A DNA stretch of 64,000 nt from Lepraria neglecta (taxonomy: Eukaryota > Ascomycota > Lecanoromycetes > Lecanorales > Stereocaulaceae): NCBI GenBank assembly GCA_033220425.1, contig CM065653.1, forward strand, positions 3,410,001 through 3,474,000. Reading direction: 5' to 3'. The position numbers were made by a program, and so were the translations under genes. Shown one piece after another: positions 22,285 through 34,869 of the stretch. Under the pieces are notes generated by a model. That model was not told the origin of the DNA, did not search any database, and saw only the letters and a list, made by a program, of their open reading frames with translations. Each line of letters opens with the position of its first letter. Within the stretch, counting starts at the first letter, position 1.

Positions 22285-25034
22285 ATGGCAGTCACTCTAG
22301 AGGGCTGCGCCATAGCCTTGAGCGGCAAATTCGAGGAGCCACACGGTAAGCCATTCCCCCTAGAATCTCTCCCAGCCTGCTGTGTTGAGCTTGAACGAAT
22401 TTAAAGAGTCGTTCTCCTCAGATCGCTAACAAACGTGCAGCAAAAATTGCATCGCTCATCAAGAGCAATGGAGGAAAGCATAGCACCAAGATTGACGACG
22501 GCGTGACCCACCTGGTGGCCACTGTCAACGAGGTTGAGAAGGAGAATGCTAAAGGTAAGTTCGTGGGCTTCTTGCGTCTTTCAACTGACATCAAGTGGTC
22601 GAATTCGATCCGTTTCTCTTCTTCACTTCCACTTGTGGCTGCCGGCCTGCCTCACTATGACCACCTCGGATTTCTATCGTCAATCTAGCTCCTCAAATTC
22701 GTCCTTGCACCCGTTAGACCGTCTCATCTGCCGCAACACTCCATATCTTTTTCTATGACTGCTCGCGTTCTAGCATCGACTCAGCTAACGCTCAGATGCT
22801 TGTCTTCCTCACAGTTAAGCAAGCTGGCGGTTTCCCGAACATCAAACTGGTCAATTACGACTGGCTCATGACCTCTATCACCAACAAATTAAAATCCGAC
22901 GAATCAAACTTCCAGTTTGCCACAAAGGCCGCCGAGACAAACAGCAAAGGCGAGAAACGTGCACGGAATGAGACTCCCGTCAAGGTCAATCCTATCGCTC
23001 ACGAAAGCCCGGACGGTTCTCCAGCGAAGAAGCAGAGGGATGGCAACAAAGCAAAGTCGAGCTCCCTTCGCATTCCACTAGACGAAACATGCAATGCTCC
23101 TGGTAAGTGCCTTCAAGCACCACTATGCACCATGAAAACCCCCTCTAACTCTGGCGATAGGCTTCCGAGTGTACATTGGAGATGATGGTACAATCTATGA
23201 CGCCGCTCTGAATCAAACCAATGCCGGGAACAACAACAACAAATTCTACCGTATTCAGCTCCTGGAGTCACTCGCCGGCGGCTACAAGACTTGGACTCGA
23301 TGGGGTAGAGTCGGTGAACTCGGGGCCAATAAGATGCTTGGAGAGGGAAGCTTGAGCACTGCTATGCGTGCATTTGACCAGAAGTTTAAGGATAAGACTG
23401 GACTGAAGTGGGAGAATCGATTCGATCCGACCCCCAGCCATTACAAGGAGTCAAAGTACACCTTCATCGAGCGCAAATACGAGGACGATTCGAGCGACGA
23501 GGAAGATGAGTTGTCGGGTGCTGGTCCCGGAATAGGCTCGAAACAAGGAACGGGTATCAGTAGTCCCATCAAGCGAGCCGAAAGCACCTTACCAAAGCCT
23601 GTCCAGCGATTGATGCAGCTAATCTTCAATAAAGGATACTTTGCCGAGACCATGACAGAGATGAACTACGACGCCGACAAGTTACCCCTGGGACAGCTCA
23701 GCAAACGTACTCTGCAACGAGGGCTCGAAGCCCTGAAGCAACTTGGGGAGCTGTTCGCCAACCCAGCTCTTGCCGACGAGCAGCACAATTTGACGTATGG
23801 CGATGCCGTCGAAGCTATCAGCAATTCTTACTACACCATCATTCCGCATAACTTTGGTCGTCAGCGTCCTCCGGTCATTCATGATGACGAGCGCCTGATG
23901 AGGGAAATCGCGTTGTTGGAGAGTCTTAGTGATATGGAAATCGCCAATACCATCATGAAAGATACTGCAGGAGATTCTAGTATCAATGCCTTGGACCGTC
24001 AATTTGCAGGTCTTGGTCTCCAGGAAATGGCTCCTCGTACGTCCTGACGATGACTATTGGCCCTACTTACCAGATCTCATGGTTCACTGATATTGCCGCA
24101 GTTGAAATTACCTCGGACGAGTACAAGCACCTCCAGGAGTACCTGATCAAGTCACACGGTGCGAAACATGACGTTTCGTTCAAGGTATGCAAAAGCTCTG
24201 GCTGCCTACACGACGGCTAAGGCGAACTCACACATCCTCCAGGTTCAAGACATTTTCCGGATCCAGCGCGACGGCGAGTTTGAGCGGTTCGACAACTCCC
24301 CATTCACGAAGACGGATAGCAGTGACCGGAAGCTTGTGGGTCATCCTTCCAAAGATGGCTAGCATAGAATTGACAGATGTAGCTCTGGCATGGATCTAGG
24401 TGTACCAACTTCGGGGGCATCTTGTCTCAAGGTCTTCGTATTGCTCCGCCAGAAGCCCCTGTGAGCGGTTACGCCTTTGGTAAAGGCGTATACTTCGGTA
24501 TGATTTAATCTTCTACATTCAAAACCCAGATCTTGGCTGACATCATGTTTGCGTAGCTGACATTAGTTCCAAGTCGGCGAACTATTGCCATCACTACACA
24601 TCCGGCAATACTGGTCTATTACTGCTTTGCGAAGTCGAACTGGGCAAGCCAATGTTGGAATTGGATATCGGTTTCACGACCCCAGATGCTGCAACGCAAG
24701 CCAAGCAACGTGGGTGCATAGCGACATGGGGAAAGGGAGCTACGGGGCCGGTTGGGTGGAAAGATGCATCTTGCGTGAACGAGAGCTTGACCGGCGTCAT
24801 GATGGTAAGAGCAACGCCCATGTAGCCCGTCAATGATGCTGACAATGGTCTTCTAGCCGGACACGCGCAAGGAGCCAGGACCCACGAATTATTCCACTGG
24901 CTACCTGCAATACAACGTATACAACTACATGTTCTCGGTTTGGAATACATCAAGCTGACTATTTTCAGGAGTACATTGTATACGACATTGCGCAAGTCAA
25001 GATGCGGTACCTTCTTCGTGTCGAGATGAGATAG
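22285..25034 (+). CDS. poly(ADP-ribose) polymerase (BRCT-WGR-PARP)
   Basis: Ten exons: 22285-22345, 22441-22554, 22815-23102, 23161-24036, 24102-24184, 24243-24335, 24383-24497, 24557-24804, 24857-24916 and 24969-25034; 667 residues, every junction in phase. Domains: BRCT (about 1-90, [46 protein letters not shown]), a basic linker likely to hold nuclear import signals ([10 protein letters not shown]), WGR (about 155-255, [14 protein letters not shown]), the helical PARP regulatory domain (about 300-440) and the catalytic domain. The H-Y-E triad is present: His508 in LWHGSR, Tyr553 in SKSANYC and Glu647 in EYIVYD. It therefore should make poly(ADP-ribose) on chromatin proteins in response to DNA breaks, as for PrpA of Aspergillus nidulans. 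Zinc fingers of animal PARP1 are absent, which is normal in fungi. Confidence 0.93.
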
Positions 25035-25975
25035 GTGGTTGACATGATGGTGTGGAGTCGCTGTGTTTGCTTCCTGGATTGCAACCATGGCGCTTCAATG
25101 GAGCAACACGATTAGGCTTTTTTTTCTATGAGAGACCAGATGTTGGCTTTGTCTTTGGCACTTCTATGTTTTGCTTATTTATCATCATTGCGAGTAAGAG
25201 ATACCCCATGCTTTAGTTGTTAGATATTGCAAGATGACCAGTTAGTGAATGTAGTCGTAGCTTTGAATGTATCCTGAGATGCATTTGTGAATACCATTCG
25301 CCATTACAACCCCATATTCTTTTCTTAGGTGCAGGAATACGAGAATGGTTCGTGCTTTGGGGCTGAATAAAGTTCACCCGTGAATCCTCCGGGGCTTGGT
25401 TGGGGTAGCTAAGCCCCCCGGGAGCGCCATTGGATCTACCCGTTGTTGTCGCCTGGCAGAAGCTTGGCGTCACTTTCCAGAGGTACTTGCTCCTGCCTAG
25501 AAAATTGTAAATAAACCTACCCCCATGCTCAAGGAAAACGAACCATGGGAAAAGATATTGCTAGTGAAGTTACAACCCTCTCTCCTTTTGGTTCTAACTT
25601 GCGAGATGATGTCCATGGATCAGGATTGGAGTTGTTTCATCCGAGGCGTGTTTCAAACAGGGCACACCAACTTTGGAAGGATTCGCGCCAAATGAGATGG
25701 AGTTTGGCAGCCAATCTCCTCAGGCTGGCGCCGATTCGCCGCAGCGGCGTGGGAGCGCTACCCAGTCCTTCACTCCCGGGCTTGGGTCCAATCGTGGGGC
25801 GTGTTTAATATAGCTGCTACGTTCCACATGAGGCGGGAGGAAGGCTGAGTCCGTTGACGCACCGCGATGAGAGGATCAACAGCCTGACTAGCCTCTTACA
25901 TAAACACTCATGCACTCTACTTTCTTTCTCATCATTCATCTTCTGCTTCTGTCTACACTGCGATAATCCTTCAAG
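25035..25975. other. intergenic
   Basis: About 940 bases without a supported gene. The last 120 bases before 25976 are CT-rich (CATAAACACTCATGCACTCT, TTCTTTCTCATCATTCATC), as expected for the promoter and 5' leader of the carboxypeptidase gene. Confidence 0.45.
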
Positions 25976-28076
25976 ATGCAGCTCTTACTTGCGTTGACGA
26001 CCAGCATCAGCTTGCTTGGATGTGCTTTATCTCAGTTTCCTCCCACCCCCGAAGGTGTCACTACGCTCAAGTCAAAATTCAACAGCGATATCACCATCTC
26101 CTACAAAGAGGTATGAATGTAAAGCTTGCCCCCAATCCCAGTAATTGACTGACGGATCATCTCCAAAGCCCGGAATATGTGAAACAACCCCCGGTGTGAA
26201 ATCATACTCCGGATACGTGCATTTTCCACCTGGAACGCTCTCAGATGTGGACGAATACCAGAACTATTCCATCAACACCTTTTTCTGGTTCTTCGAATCC
26301 CGGAAAGATCCAGCTAATGCCCCACTCTCGGTATGGATGAATGGCGGCCCAGGCTCTTCGTCGATGATTGGACTACTGCAGGAGAATGGACCTTGCTCGG
26401 TCAATGATGATTCAAATTCAACCACTCTCAATCCATGGTCTTGGAATAATGAAGTCAACATGCTCTATGTCGATCAACCGGTCCAAACCGGCTTTTCATG
26501 GGATATTCTGACGAATGGGACTTTGAATCTTGACTCACAGAACGGTGGAATCATCCCTACAGACTTTACCCACGGCGTACCAGAGCAAAACAACACCTTC
26601 TACGTCGGCACTTTCCCTAGTCAGAATTCCGGAAACACAGCGAATGATACGCAAAATGCAGCTCGAGCCCTATGGCACTTCGCCCAAACGTGGTTCCAGG
26701 AGTTCCCTGACTACAAACCCAACAACGACGCGATATCAATCTTCACTGAGTCATACGGTGGTCGATATGGCCCTGCTTACACCGCGTTCTTCGAAGAACA
26801 GAATCAGCGCATTGCAAACGGCTCATTCAAGGAAACTGGAGACGCATACATCATCCATCTCGATACCCTTGGTATCATCAATGGTTGCGTTGACTATCTG
26901 ACCATGGCACTCTCGTATCTGCATATCGCATACAACAACACCTACGGCATCCAGGCTATCAACGAGTCGCTATACAATCAAGGGGTCGAGTATTTCAACT
27001 CGGAAGGCGGTTGCCGTGATCAGATTGTGAAATGCAGAACCGCAGCTGCCGAAGGCGACCCCGACTTTACTGGCAACAACAACACAGTCAACAATCTCTG
27101 CGTTGATGCATACATGAATTGCTATCCCTACGTTGATGCCGTATATGACGATAACTCCGGTCGAAATGTCTACGACATTGCGGCTCTCGATCTGGATCCT
27201 TTCCCACCGAACTATTATTTTGGCTACCTCTCTCAAGCCTACGTGCAAGCCGCCTTGGGCGTTCCAACCAACTGGACGCAGTCGAACAATGCCGTCTTTA
27301 ACGGCTTCCTCGGAACAGGAGACTATGTCCGTGCAGACATTCGAGGTGGCTTCCTCGACGACCTTGCCTACATCCTCGACAGCGGTATCAAAGTCGCCAT
27401 GATCTATGGCGATAGAGATTACATCTGCAATTGGATTGGTGGGGAAGAAGTCTCCCTGGCAGTTGACTATAGCCAGAAAGAGGCTTTCCATGCAGCTGGC
27501 TACACCAACATAACTACCAATTCCTCCTACGTTGGTGGTCTAGTCCGCCAGCACGGCAATTTCTCCTTCTCTCGAGTCTTCCAAGCCGGTCACGAAGTCC
27601 CAGCCTACCAGCCCGAAACCGCATACCAGATCTTCTCCCGCGCTATCTTCGGCCTGGACATCGCTACCGGCACTGTCGCCACAGCAAATAATTCAGACTA
27701 CAGCACCACAGGCCTAAGCGACACTTGGTCCGTCAAGAATCAGGACCTGGGCAGCCCGAGTCCGCAGTGCTATATCCTAGCGCTCACGACAACTTGTAAC
27801 GAGGACCAGATACTTGCTGTTAACAACGGGACGGGCCTGATTCATGATTATATCCTGATTGATGCTAATCAGAGCCATTTGTTTCCGGGGGTGGGGAATA
27901 ATGATAAACCCCCGGCTTCGTCAACTTCAGGGGCTTCAGGGACGCCAGGGCCGACATCATCCACGAAGCCGGCATCGAGCAAGAGTGGTGCTGGGAAGAC
28001 TGGCGGGCCTTGGGTCTTCTTCGGGACTATGGTGATGGCGGTAGGGGCCGCAGTGGTCGTTCTCTGGCTGGAATGA
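25976..28076 (+). CDS. GPI-anchored serine carboxypeptidase (peptidase family S10)
   Basis: Two exons, 25976-26110 and 26169-28076 (intron GTATGA ... CCAAAG), 680 residues. Signal peptide: MQLLLALTTSISLLGCALSQ. The S10 catalytic triad is visible: Ser240 in FTESYGGRYGP, Asp462 in GDRDYICNWIGGE and His520 in AGHEVPAYQPE, with the oxyanion region WMNGGPGSSSMIGLLQENGP. Many Asn-x-Ser/Thr sites suggest heavy N-glycosylation. The C-terminus has a Ser/Gly-rich spacer (SSTKPASSKSGAGKTGGP) and a hydrophobic end (VFFGTMVMAVGAAVVVLWLE), the layout of a GPI-anchor signal. It resembles carboxypeptidase S1 homologues (ScpA/ScpB type) that trim C-terminal residues from peptides at the cell surface. Confidence 0.93.
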
Positions 28077-28460
28077 GATGCAGTGTGTAATGACAGCGAT
28101 TTGAAGGCCTTTCATAGCGGAGGAGTTATTCAGACTTGGAAAGATTCTGGAAGTTTCCTCACCAATATCTTCAACTTCTTCTCTCACACTGAAGCATTGT
28201 ACCAATCACCAACTTGGGACACAGAACAGTAATCAGAGTGCGTGGCTATGCAAAGATTCGCAGTGTGATAAGCAGTTTGATCGTCCATTAAACGTATGCT
28301 ATGCTATGCTGCTGGTTTCGCGCCACTTTAAATACCATGTTGTTCCAAATTGTCCAGCTAGTCAAGCTAGCAATCCCCATAATGCATGCATACAGTGTCC
28401 GCAGACACGAGCACAAGCGCATCTATCACCTGATATCACAAGCCACTTCCTCATCAATCA
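28077..28460. other. convergent intergenic
   Basis: 384 bases between two converging genes. It contains the 3' ends of both transcripts and no gene. Confidence 0.5.
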
Positions 28461-29806
28461 TCATTCATATCCCCATTCGTCTTCTCCGCGCGTCAAAGTA
28501 ACACTTCCAACATCATTTCCCTCACTGCCCCACATATCCTCACCCAGCGCCCCCATGTTGATGTATCCCTTCTTGCCTTGAGACTTGATATTTTCCACGA
28601 CTCCAAACTTTCGCCCCATCTCTCGCGCATCCTTGACGCTACGGCCTAGAGAGCCGAGTAATGATACTAGCTCGACGTCTGATTTCTCGGCAAGGGTTTC
28701 TTGGTGAAAGTTGGAGAGGTGGGCTGGCGGGAGAAGGAGTGGAAGGCGGGAGAGGAGGGCGAGGAGGGAACGGAGGAGGGGGTGGTTGATTTCGGGTGTG
28801 GATGTTGAGGTGTCTGTGTGAGGTGCTGAGGTGGACTCAGTGTCTGATATTGGAGGCGCTGGAGTGGTGAGGTAGGATAGCGGAAGAGAGTTCAAATACG
28901 ATTTGAGGAGGCGGATGCGGGTGTGGAGCATCTTTACTGCGTTGGCGCGGGCTGTGAGGGAGGCGATGACTGAGTGTGTTAGCAACAGCATCGTTACGAG
29001 GAAGGAGAAAGCGGTGCCATACGTTCTTCATCCTCCGCAGATAGTAACGACGAATCATCAGCAGCTTTCGTCTCCTTCGCCGTAGCCTTCCCCCTCTCAT
29101 CCACCTGCCCTACGGGCTTCTGGGACGCCTGGGCCTTTTCATTCTTTTTTACCGTGCCATCCACCGCGGTGGCATTCCCTCCACCCCGGGCCACAAAGTC
29201 CACGCTTATCATCTCTGCCTCACCAGTTTCAACATTGTATGGCAGTTCCCTAAACCGAATGTCTAGGGGCGAGTCTTGTCCATCGATCTCCATATTCCTA
29301 TCTCCAGCCTCCCCACTCTCATAGACGCTCTCATATATGGTCAGTGGAAGCTTTCCGCCAACGGAAGCCCCTTCCAGCACGCTTGAAGGGTGAAAAGCGA
29401 GAAGTATGGCAGTCTCATTCTGTTGGAGTATTTGCTGATGAATGGGTACGTGGATGCCCTCCGGCCCAGTCACAGCAGCCGTAGTGAACCATCCCATCAG
29501 CTCCAGGGCGGGCGCTAGATGCACGTCCTTATATTGCTGTAGTCGATCCTTGAACCATGTCTCGTGTAGCTGGATCTGGTCGTTGTTTTGTATGAGATCA
29601 CATTCGAATGCGTGCTCGAGGGTGATGTCTCGGCCATTTTGCTGGCCGAGTAAGGCGCCTACTATGGGCGTTTTATAGCGGCGGAGAGTGTGTCGTGTTA
29701 TGTAGTCGGATATTGTGAGGAGGATAAGAGGGTGCAGGTGGATGTTCGGGGAAGAGTCAGAGGATTTGTGGGTGGAGACGAGGGAGTTGGGGGCTGTTGA
29801 GGCCAT
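28461..29806 (-). CDS. CSN6: COP9 signalosome subunit 6
   Basis: Two exons, 29806-29023 and 28969-28461 (intron of 53 bases, GTATGG ... CTAACACACTCAG), 430 residues. The N-terminal MPN domain (about 22-160) reads [40 protein letters not shown] and [20 protein letters not shown]. It lacks the H-x-H...S...D JAMM metal site, as expected for Csn6, the inactive partner of Csn5. The C-terminal part ([30 protein letters not shown] ... [19 protein letters not shown]) is the helical Csn6/Rpn8-type region. A charged disordered insert lies between them (about 205-262). The COP9 signalosome removes Nedd8 from cullins. Rpn8 is the alternative MPN-minus protein, but sequence and length fit Csn6 better. Confidence 0.88.
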
Positions 29807-30033
29807 GGTGGGCGGGTGTTGCAGAGAGGGGGAAGTTGAATGAGGTCAGATCGGCCAGTATCTGGGGAATTCTAATCTTTTGAGATGTGGATGAGCTGGG
29901 GAATCTTGTGTTGTGATACCTTGGGCATGTGTGAAGCTTGGAGCTCAATGTCTTGGCAATAATAAGGCCCCCGCTTACCCGAAGCTACCGCTGTTAGAAT
30001 AGCGACCGCCAAACTTTCTTTTCGTGAAGTTAT

Positions 30034-32010
30034 ACCAATACGCTTTTTCTACCAGAAATAGACTTTGTCGAGCGATTCAAATGCGTACTATGTCGCCAAC
30101 TAATCACCTACTGCGAAGAAAGTCGTCTGACCGCTTCAAAGTTCAAATATACAGCAGGAGAGGGCTGTCTCATATGCAAAATTGTCGGGGGTGCTGTCGA
30201 GACCTTTGTCATTGACCCAAGGCAACGCGATTCATGGCCTCATTGCTCTAAATGGCGGGTTATGTCTTTACCTGGGCCCGAGTAAGATATGCATGCCCAT
30301 CGATGTATATTGTTTGCCGTCGGCGACATGTCCCTGGGACGACATTGACCGAAAGAATAATTTGTCTGGATCAACTGCGTCACTTGAGTCCTGGCGTCAG
30401 GCTAAACAGTGGCTTCGAACTTGCTTAAATGAGCATGATAAATGTCTGCCTCGAGCAGAAGCACTTCCGACCAGACTGCTAGACCTGAAGGTCATTGCTA
30501 GTCGCGATGTAAAATTACTCAACATTTCTGATAGTAAGATGGCCGAGGGTATGCTTCGTTTTTTTGTATTTATTCGTCATTCCGTATGAAACTGATTATT
30601 TCTGGTTACAGACGTACAAAGCTTCCGCTATGCTTGTTTGAGCCATTGCTGGGGCACAACTGGATGCTCTATCAAGACCACGACTTCGAACATCTGACAA
30701 AACAATAAATGTATTCCATGGTCCATTCTTCCTGCTACATACAACGATGTAATCACATTCCTCCGCTGGCTAGGGATAAGATATCTCTGGATCGACTCAC
30801 TGTGCATAATCCAAAACGATACCGAGGACTGGCTCAAGGAATCCGCAATGATGGCTTCAGTATACGCAGGCTCGTACATAACTATTGCTGCAACAAGCGC
30901 TGAGAACAATCAGGCTGGTCACTTCATCGACCGAAATCTGGCAACGGCTCGGGTGTCCTGTCCCTACGGATGATGAGAGCTTAGATTTGTACTTGAGGAA
31001 AGCCATTTCTCACGGTTTGTTCTAGCAAGAGGACGATACTTTTGTGAATGACCCGAAGGAGGACTTGCCTCTCCTCTCTCGGAGCTGGGTGTACCAGGAG
31101 CGCATATTAGTACTTATCTCCAAGAGTTCTCCACTTTACTCGCGATGAGCTTGTCTGGGAGTGCATGCAGAGTTCAAAGTGCGAATGCGGTATATTCAGA
31201 TACGGTGGAGATCTTCTAAAGGCGAACATGTCGAAGCCGCTAGTAGCTGGCGATTTGACAGCAGACGATATCAATAGGGCCTGGCACACAATCGTCCAAG
31301 GCTACACTTCCGAGAATCTGACCTACGAGAAAGACAGACTGCCTGCCTTATCGGGACTGGCGAGAAGGTTCTGCCAGATGAAGACAGGCACAGATTACCT
31401 AGCTGGACTATGGAGGGATAATCTAGCGCTAGATCTACTGTGGTTCATCCCGGAAAAGGGGCAGACTGAAGTCATTAATATTGGTCTGGCTAGTTGGTCA
31501 TAGGCTTCGGTGAACGAAGGGGTCGCGTACTACTACCTTCATAAGAACGAGAAGGTTGCGATCGAGATTTCCCAGGCTGAATGCGACCGGCTGGGCCCAG
31601 ACCCCACTGGAGAAGTCCGATCTGGCAAGATCATTCTTAAAGGCATGATAGTGCCGCTCAAGAGCCTGTCACCGTGCAACAGAGGGGCCGGGGTTAAACT
31701 TCTCATTACGCTTTTCGAGGAGGTTCCAGAAGATAGAAGCGGCTACACAATTGCTTTTGACGATGAACGCTGCGAGGTGATCGACGTGCATATCTACTGG
31801 GACAAATGGGAGTTTATTTACGAGGGCCTTTATCTGCTAAAGGTGTCGGGGTCTGAGTGGGATGTACGTTTTTTTGTCCTCAGGAATGCAGATGAATTGC
31901 CTACAGATCGCTTCTCGCGGATTGGGATGGGGAACTTGCACCGTTCGTCGTACGAAAATCCGCCGCGTCCGTTCGCTGAGTCAACCCCCCAACTGACTAC
32001 TTTGGTATAA
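30034..32010 (+). pseudogene. decayed heterokaryon-incompatibility (HET) domain gene
   Basis: Pieces of a HET-domain protein lie in order along about 2 kb but not in one frame. They are an N-terminal cysteine-containing part (ERFKCVLCRQLITYCEE), WRQAKQWLRTCLNEHDKCL with PTRLLDLK, the HET core (FRYACLSHCWGTTGC, then TYNDVITFLRWLGIRYLWID, SLCIIQND and YAGSYITIAATSA), SRSWVYQERI, HFTRDELVWECMQSSKCECG with the downstream region to 31503, and a C-terminal part to 32010. At least one genuine intron remains (GTATGC at about 30550 to CAG near 30611). I count at least four places where the reading frame or a stop breaks it, so I call a pseudogene. Intact relatives trigger cell death when incompatible hyphae fuse. 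The family is large in Pezizomycotina and pseudogenes are common. Confidence 0.75.
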
Positions 32011-34869
32011 CACAATATGAGTGCAGCAGCAATGAAAAGACCTTGGTCAAGGAGATGACCTCTCAGAATCTCGAGTACTCCCTTCTCTTTATCAGCCAAA
32101 TACACCTGCTCAGGTATAACTGATAACCTCCTATGGCGAAGGCGTCTTGTGGAAAGAGGTTGATGTATGGGTCAGCGATGGTTTCGCCGTTGCTGTTGGA
32201 ATTAGGATGGAAGCGTATTGGCTAATCTTGTCAAATTGAGTACTGCACGGTAAAAGACAAAAGGAAGATTGGGAAGATTGACGGCAGTCGCAGTTTGCTC
32301 CTTAAGCACGTAGTTTTGGGCTGGTTTCCACTTTCTACGCACCGACATGCGCATCCGTCCTCTCGAGCCATACAGACAGTATCTTTTGACAGCATCCTAT
32401 GGACTACGGCTGTCCAGCCTAGCCTCCCCTTCAAGAGGATTTACCAGACCGTCCGCCAAGGGTCAGAGCCCATTGAAGGGGTGAGGTCCCTGGGGCCATA
32501 TCTACGCACCTTGAGGAATCTCGCAGTCGCTGCCATTGTATGCTACGCCCCACAAATATCCGTAGAGTATTTGTTACGCGTTACCAGTAGAGGTCTCCCT
32601 CAACGGCCTGTCGCGTAGCTAGAACGATTTTCATCCACTGATTGATGAGATCAGCTTCGGGCCTAACAACGGGTCAGGTAATTACGCGTCGGATGGGTTT
32701 CGTATCCCAGTGTCCCTTGTAGGCGTCGCATTGAGCTGGGCGCAACGCGACGGTGAAGTCTCTTGGCTCACCTATATGCATACCGCAGCAGCATCAGGAG
32801 GTTCGTAGCCGGCAGCACATACAGCTGGACCTCGTCGCCGGCCGAGGTCACGCAATGGGTTTCGAACAACAGGAAATTAGGCAGCAGCTCACCGACACGC
32901 TGGGGCTTCCATCATCCATGATCACCCAGGCTCGCGCGAGAATAGGGCGGCGCCCACCCGATTCCCCATGACGGATGAGGTCGGGGCAGATTTCTGTCCT
33001 CTTGGCACATTCAAACATCGTTCTATGCAAGGTTACGAAAAATTTATGCATATTCATACAAGGTCTCCCCGCTGGTTCATGGTATATTAAAGGTACATAT
33101 CTTTCGTGACTGGACCTTTTCTAGCAAATAAGGCCGTAGTGTGGATCGCCGCCTTTGTACTTACTACCTAAGGTACCTACAGTTGACATGCGGAATGACG
33201 AATGGAGATATGTGAAGGGCTACGCCCTATGCCCTCAAACTGCTTTAACTTGCTCTCATCTGAGAGCCATACAAAATGATCGCGAACATCAAGCTGATGG
33301 AAGAAGTAGATACCAAAGATACAAAATGTCTGAAGACCTGAGAGCTATGACTGCTTTACTGGTAGGCTTCAGTAGTAATCCTGTTGCTCGGGTGTCTCTA
33401 GAAATTCATGAGGCTCTGTAATGTACTTTGGTACCAAAGTGGAGGAACTGCTTCGAGTTTTCTGAGATCGACGCGTGGCTCGTTTCAAGCTGATTGTTTA
33501 GATCCCCTAAGATCGAGTACTTGTTTGCTCTCAGTTCCTCACTGTCCTTAGCTTTTCTTTGAACATGTCGATGTATACCCAAGCACTTCTTAATCTGTTC
33601 CTTACGTTCTACTGCGGCCTGAGCCTTGTACAAGCCCATCAATACAAGCCAGACAAACCCAGGGGATTAAGCATCACGTGAACGCCTTTGAGAAGGACCT
33701 GCAATTCCATCGAAGGGAGCATGTTCTGATGCATACTCTTTCCTACGAGGAAAGGTCTGCTCCGGACATCCCCTTGTCTTCAGTGGTTAGCAATCATTTT
33801 TGTCCTTTTAAAAATAAGATCATATCTCTCAATGCTGCTAGTCAAGCAAAAGGAATACCGCGGAGAGCAGAATCCAATCATTGAGAGCGATTCAACACCG
33901 TGCGGAGTGGACCTCGCTCTCTTTGACGCCATGGAGACAAGTCAGTGTCGTGGCTGGCGGAGATGACTTCTATAACGACGAAGAGTCATTATAATCAATG
34001 AACTGTGATAGACTGACTAGGTCGATAACCAACTCTGCTTGTTAGGTGCGCGACACTCTAGGGTAGCTAGCAGTGACTGCCGAACTAGGCGACAACGAAG
34101 TCTGGTCGGCCAAACCATGTTGATGCTCCAGAACCTATGGCAAGTAAACCTGCCACTCAATGCCAGCACGTTATATCTAACTAGAATAGGTCCAGGAATC
34201 GGGCCAATGTACGGAATTTTCACCAAACGTGTCCGTTTTCGTCCTGACGGGCAAAATTTTTTGGGCGGTTGAAACTCCAGGTCTTATGCAGGGCCGTCCC
34301 TAACGTGGTTCACAGTCCGCTCTGCATTAGAATTGTCTCAAGTTTGACTATCTCCCCTGTACTTGTCTCATCGAAGCGTTTGATCTCGTTAAACGCGTCT
34401 GAAGGCGTATTGGTATCTGCTGTTTCGACAACTGTTCATACTTTTGCACGATTCAGCACTATGATCACAGTTTGAAGAAGCCATGGGAATAGTGGCTGGC
34501 TGAACAGTTCATGGAACTGCAAGATGAGAGACTGACGCACGCAGAAATGGGCATAGTGGCTGGCTGAACGGTTACACTCGTCTGGGTCCGGCCTACGGGC
34601 TTTGATCTTGCACAAAAATTGGCCCGACAGTGAGCTTTATGAGACGCTGAGAACATGGTTAGCGTTCGCCATCTAAGTTACCATCCTTAAGGCTACTAAG
34701 CTTGTTGCTCGTCCACCTTGAGAAATTGTGAAGGTCATGCTACAATTATCACGCTCTGTCCTGGAAGAATACCCATATTTTCTCATTCTACACAAGCAAC
34801 TCGTCTCTCAATCCCTTCATCTGTAATTGGCGTCACTATTCCACTCATGCCTCAACTCCAACCTTCAAC
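32011..34869. other. accessory intergenic region, gene fragments at most
   Basis: About 2.9 kb without a clear gene. Two stretches look faintly protein-like. 32641-32810 (+) has an uninterrupted frame with FGPNNGSGNYASDGFRIPVS and VALSWAQRDGEVSWLTYMHT. 33406-33642 (-) has MGLYKAQAAVERKEQIKKCL and a charged, helical continuation. I recognise neither and they may be remnants of larger genes. A short direct repeat (ATAGTGGCTGGCTGAAC) occurs at about 34489 and 34555. Confidence 0.35.

Noticed and set aside
26970-27491. 173-residue minus-strand frame
   Set aside because: Antisense to the serine carboxypeptidase; Val/Ile-rich as expected for a shadow of codon-biased sequence.
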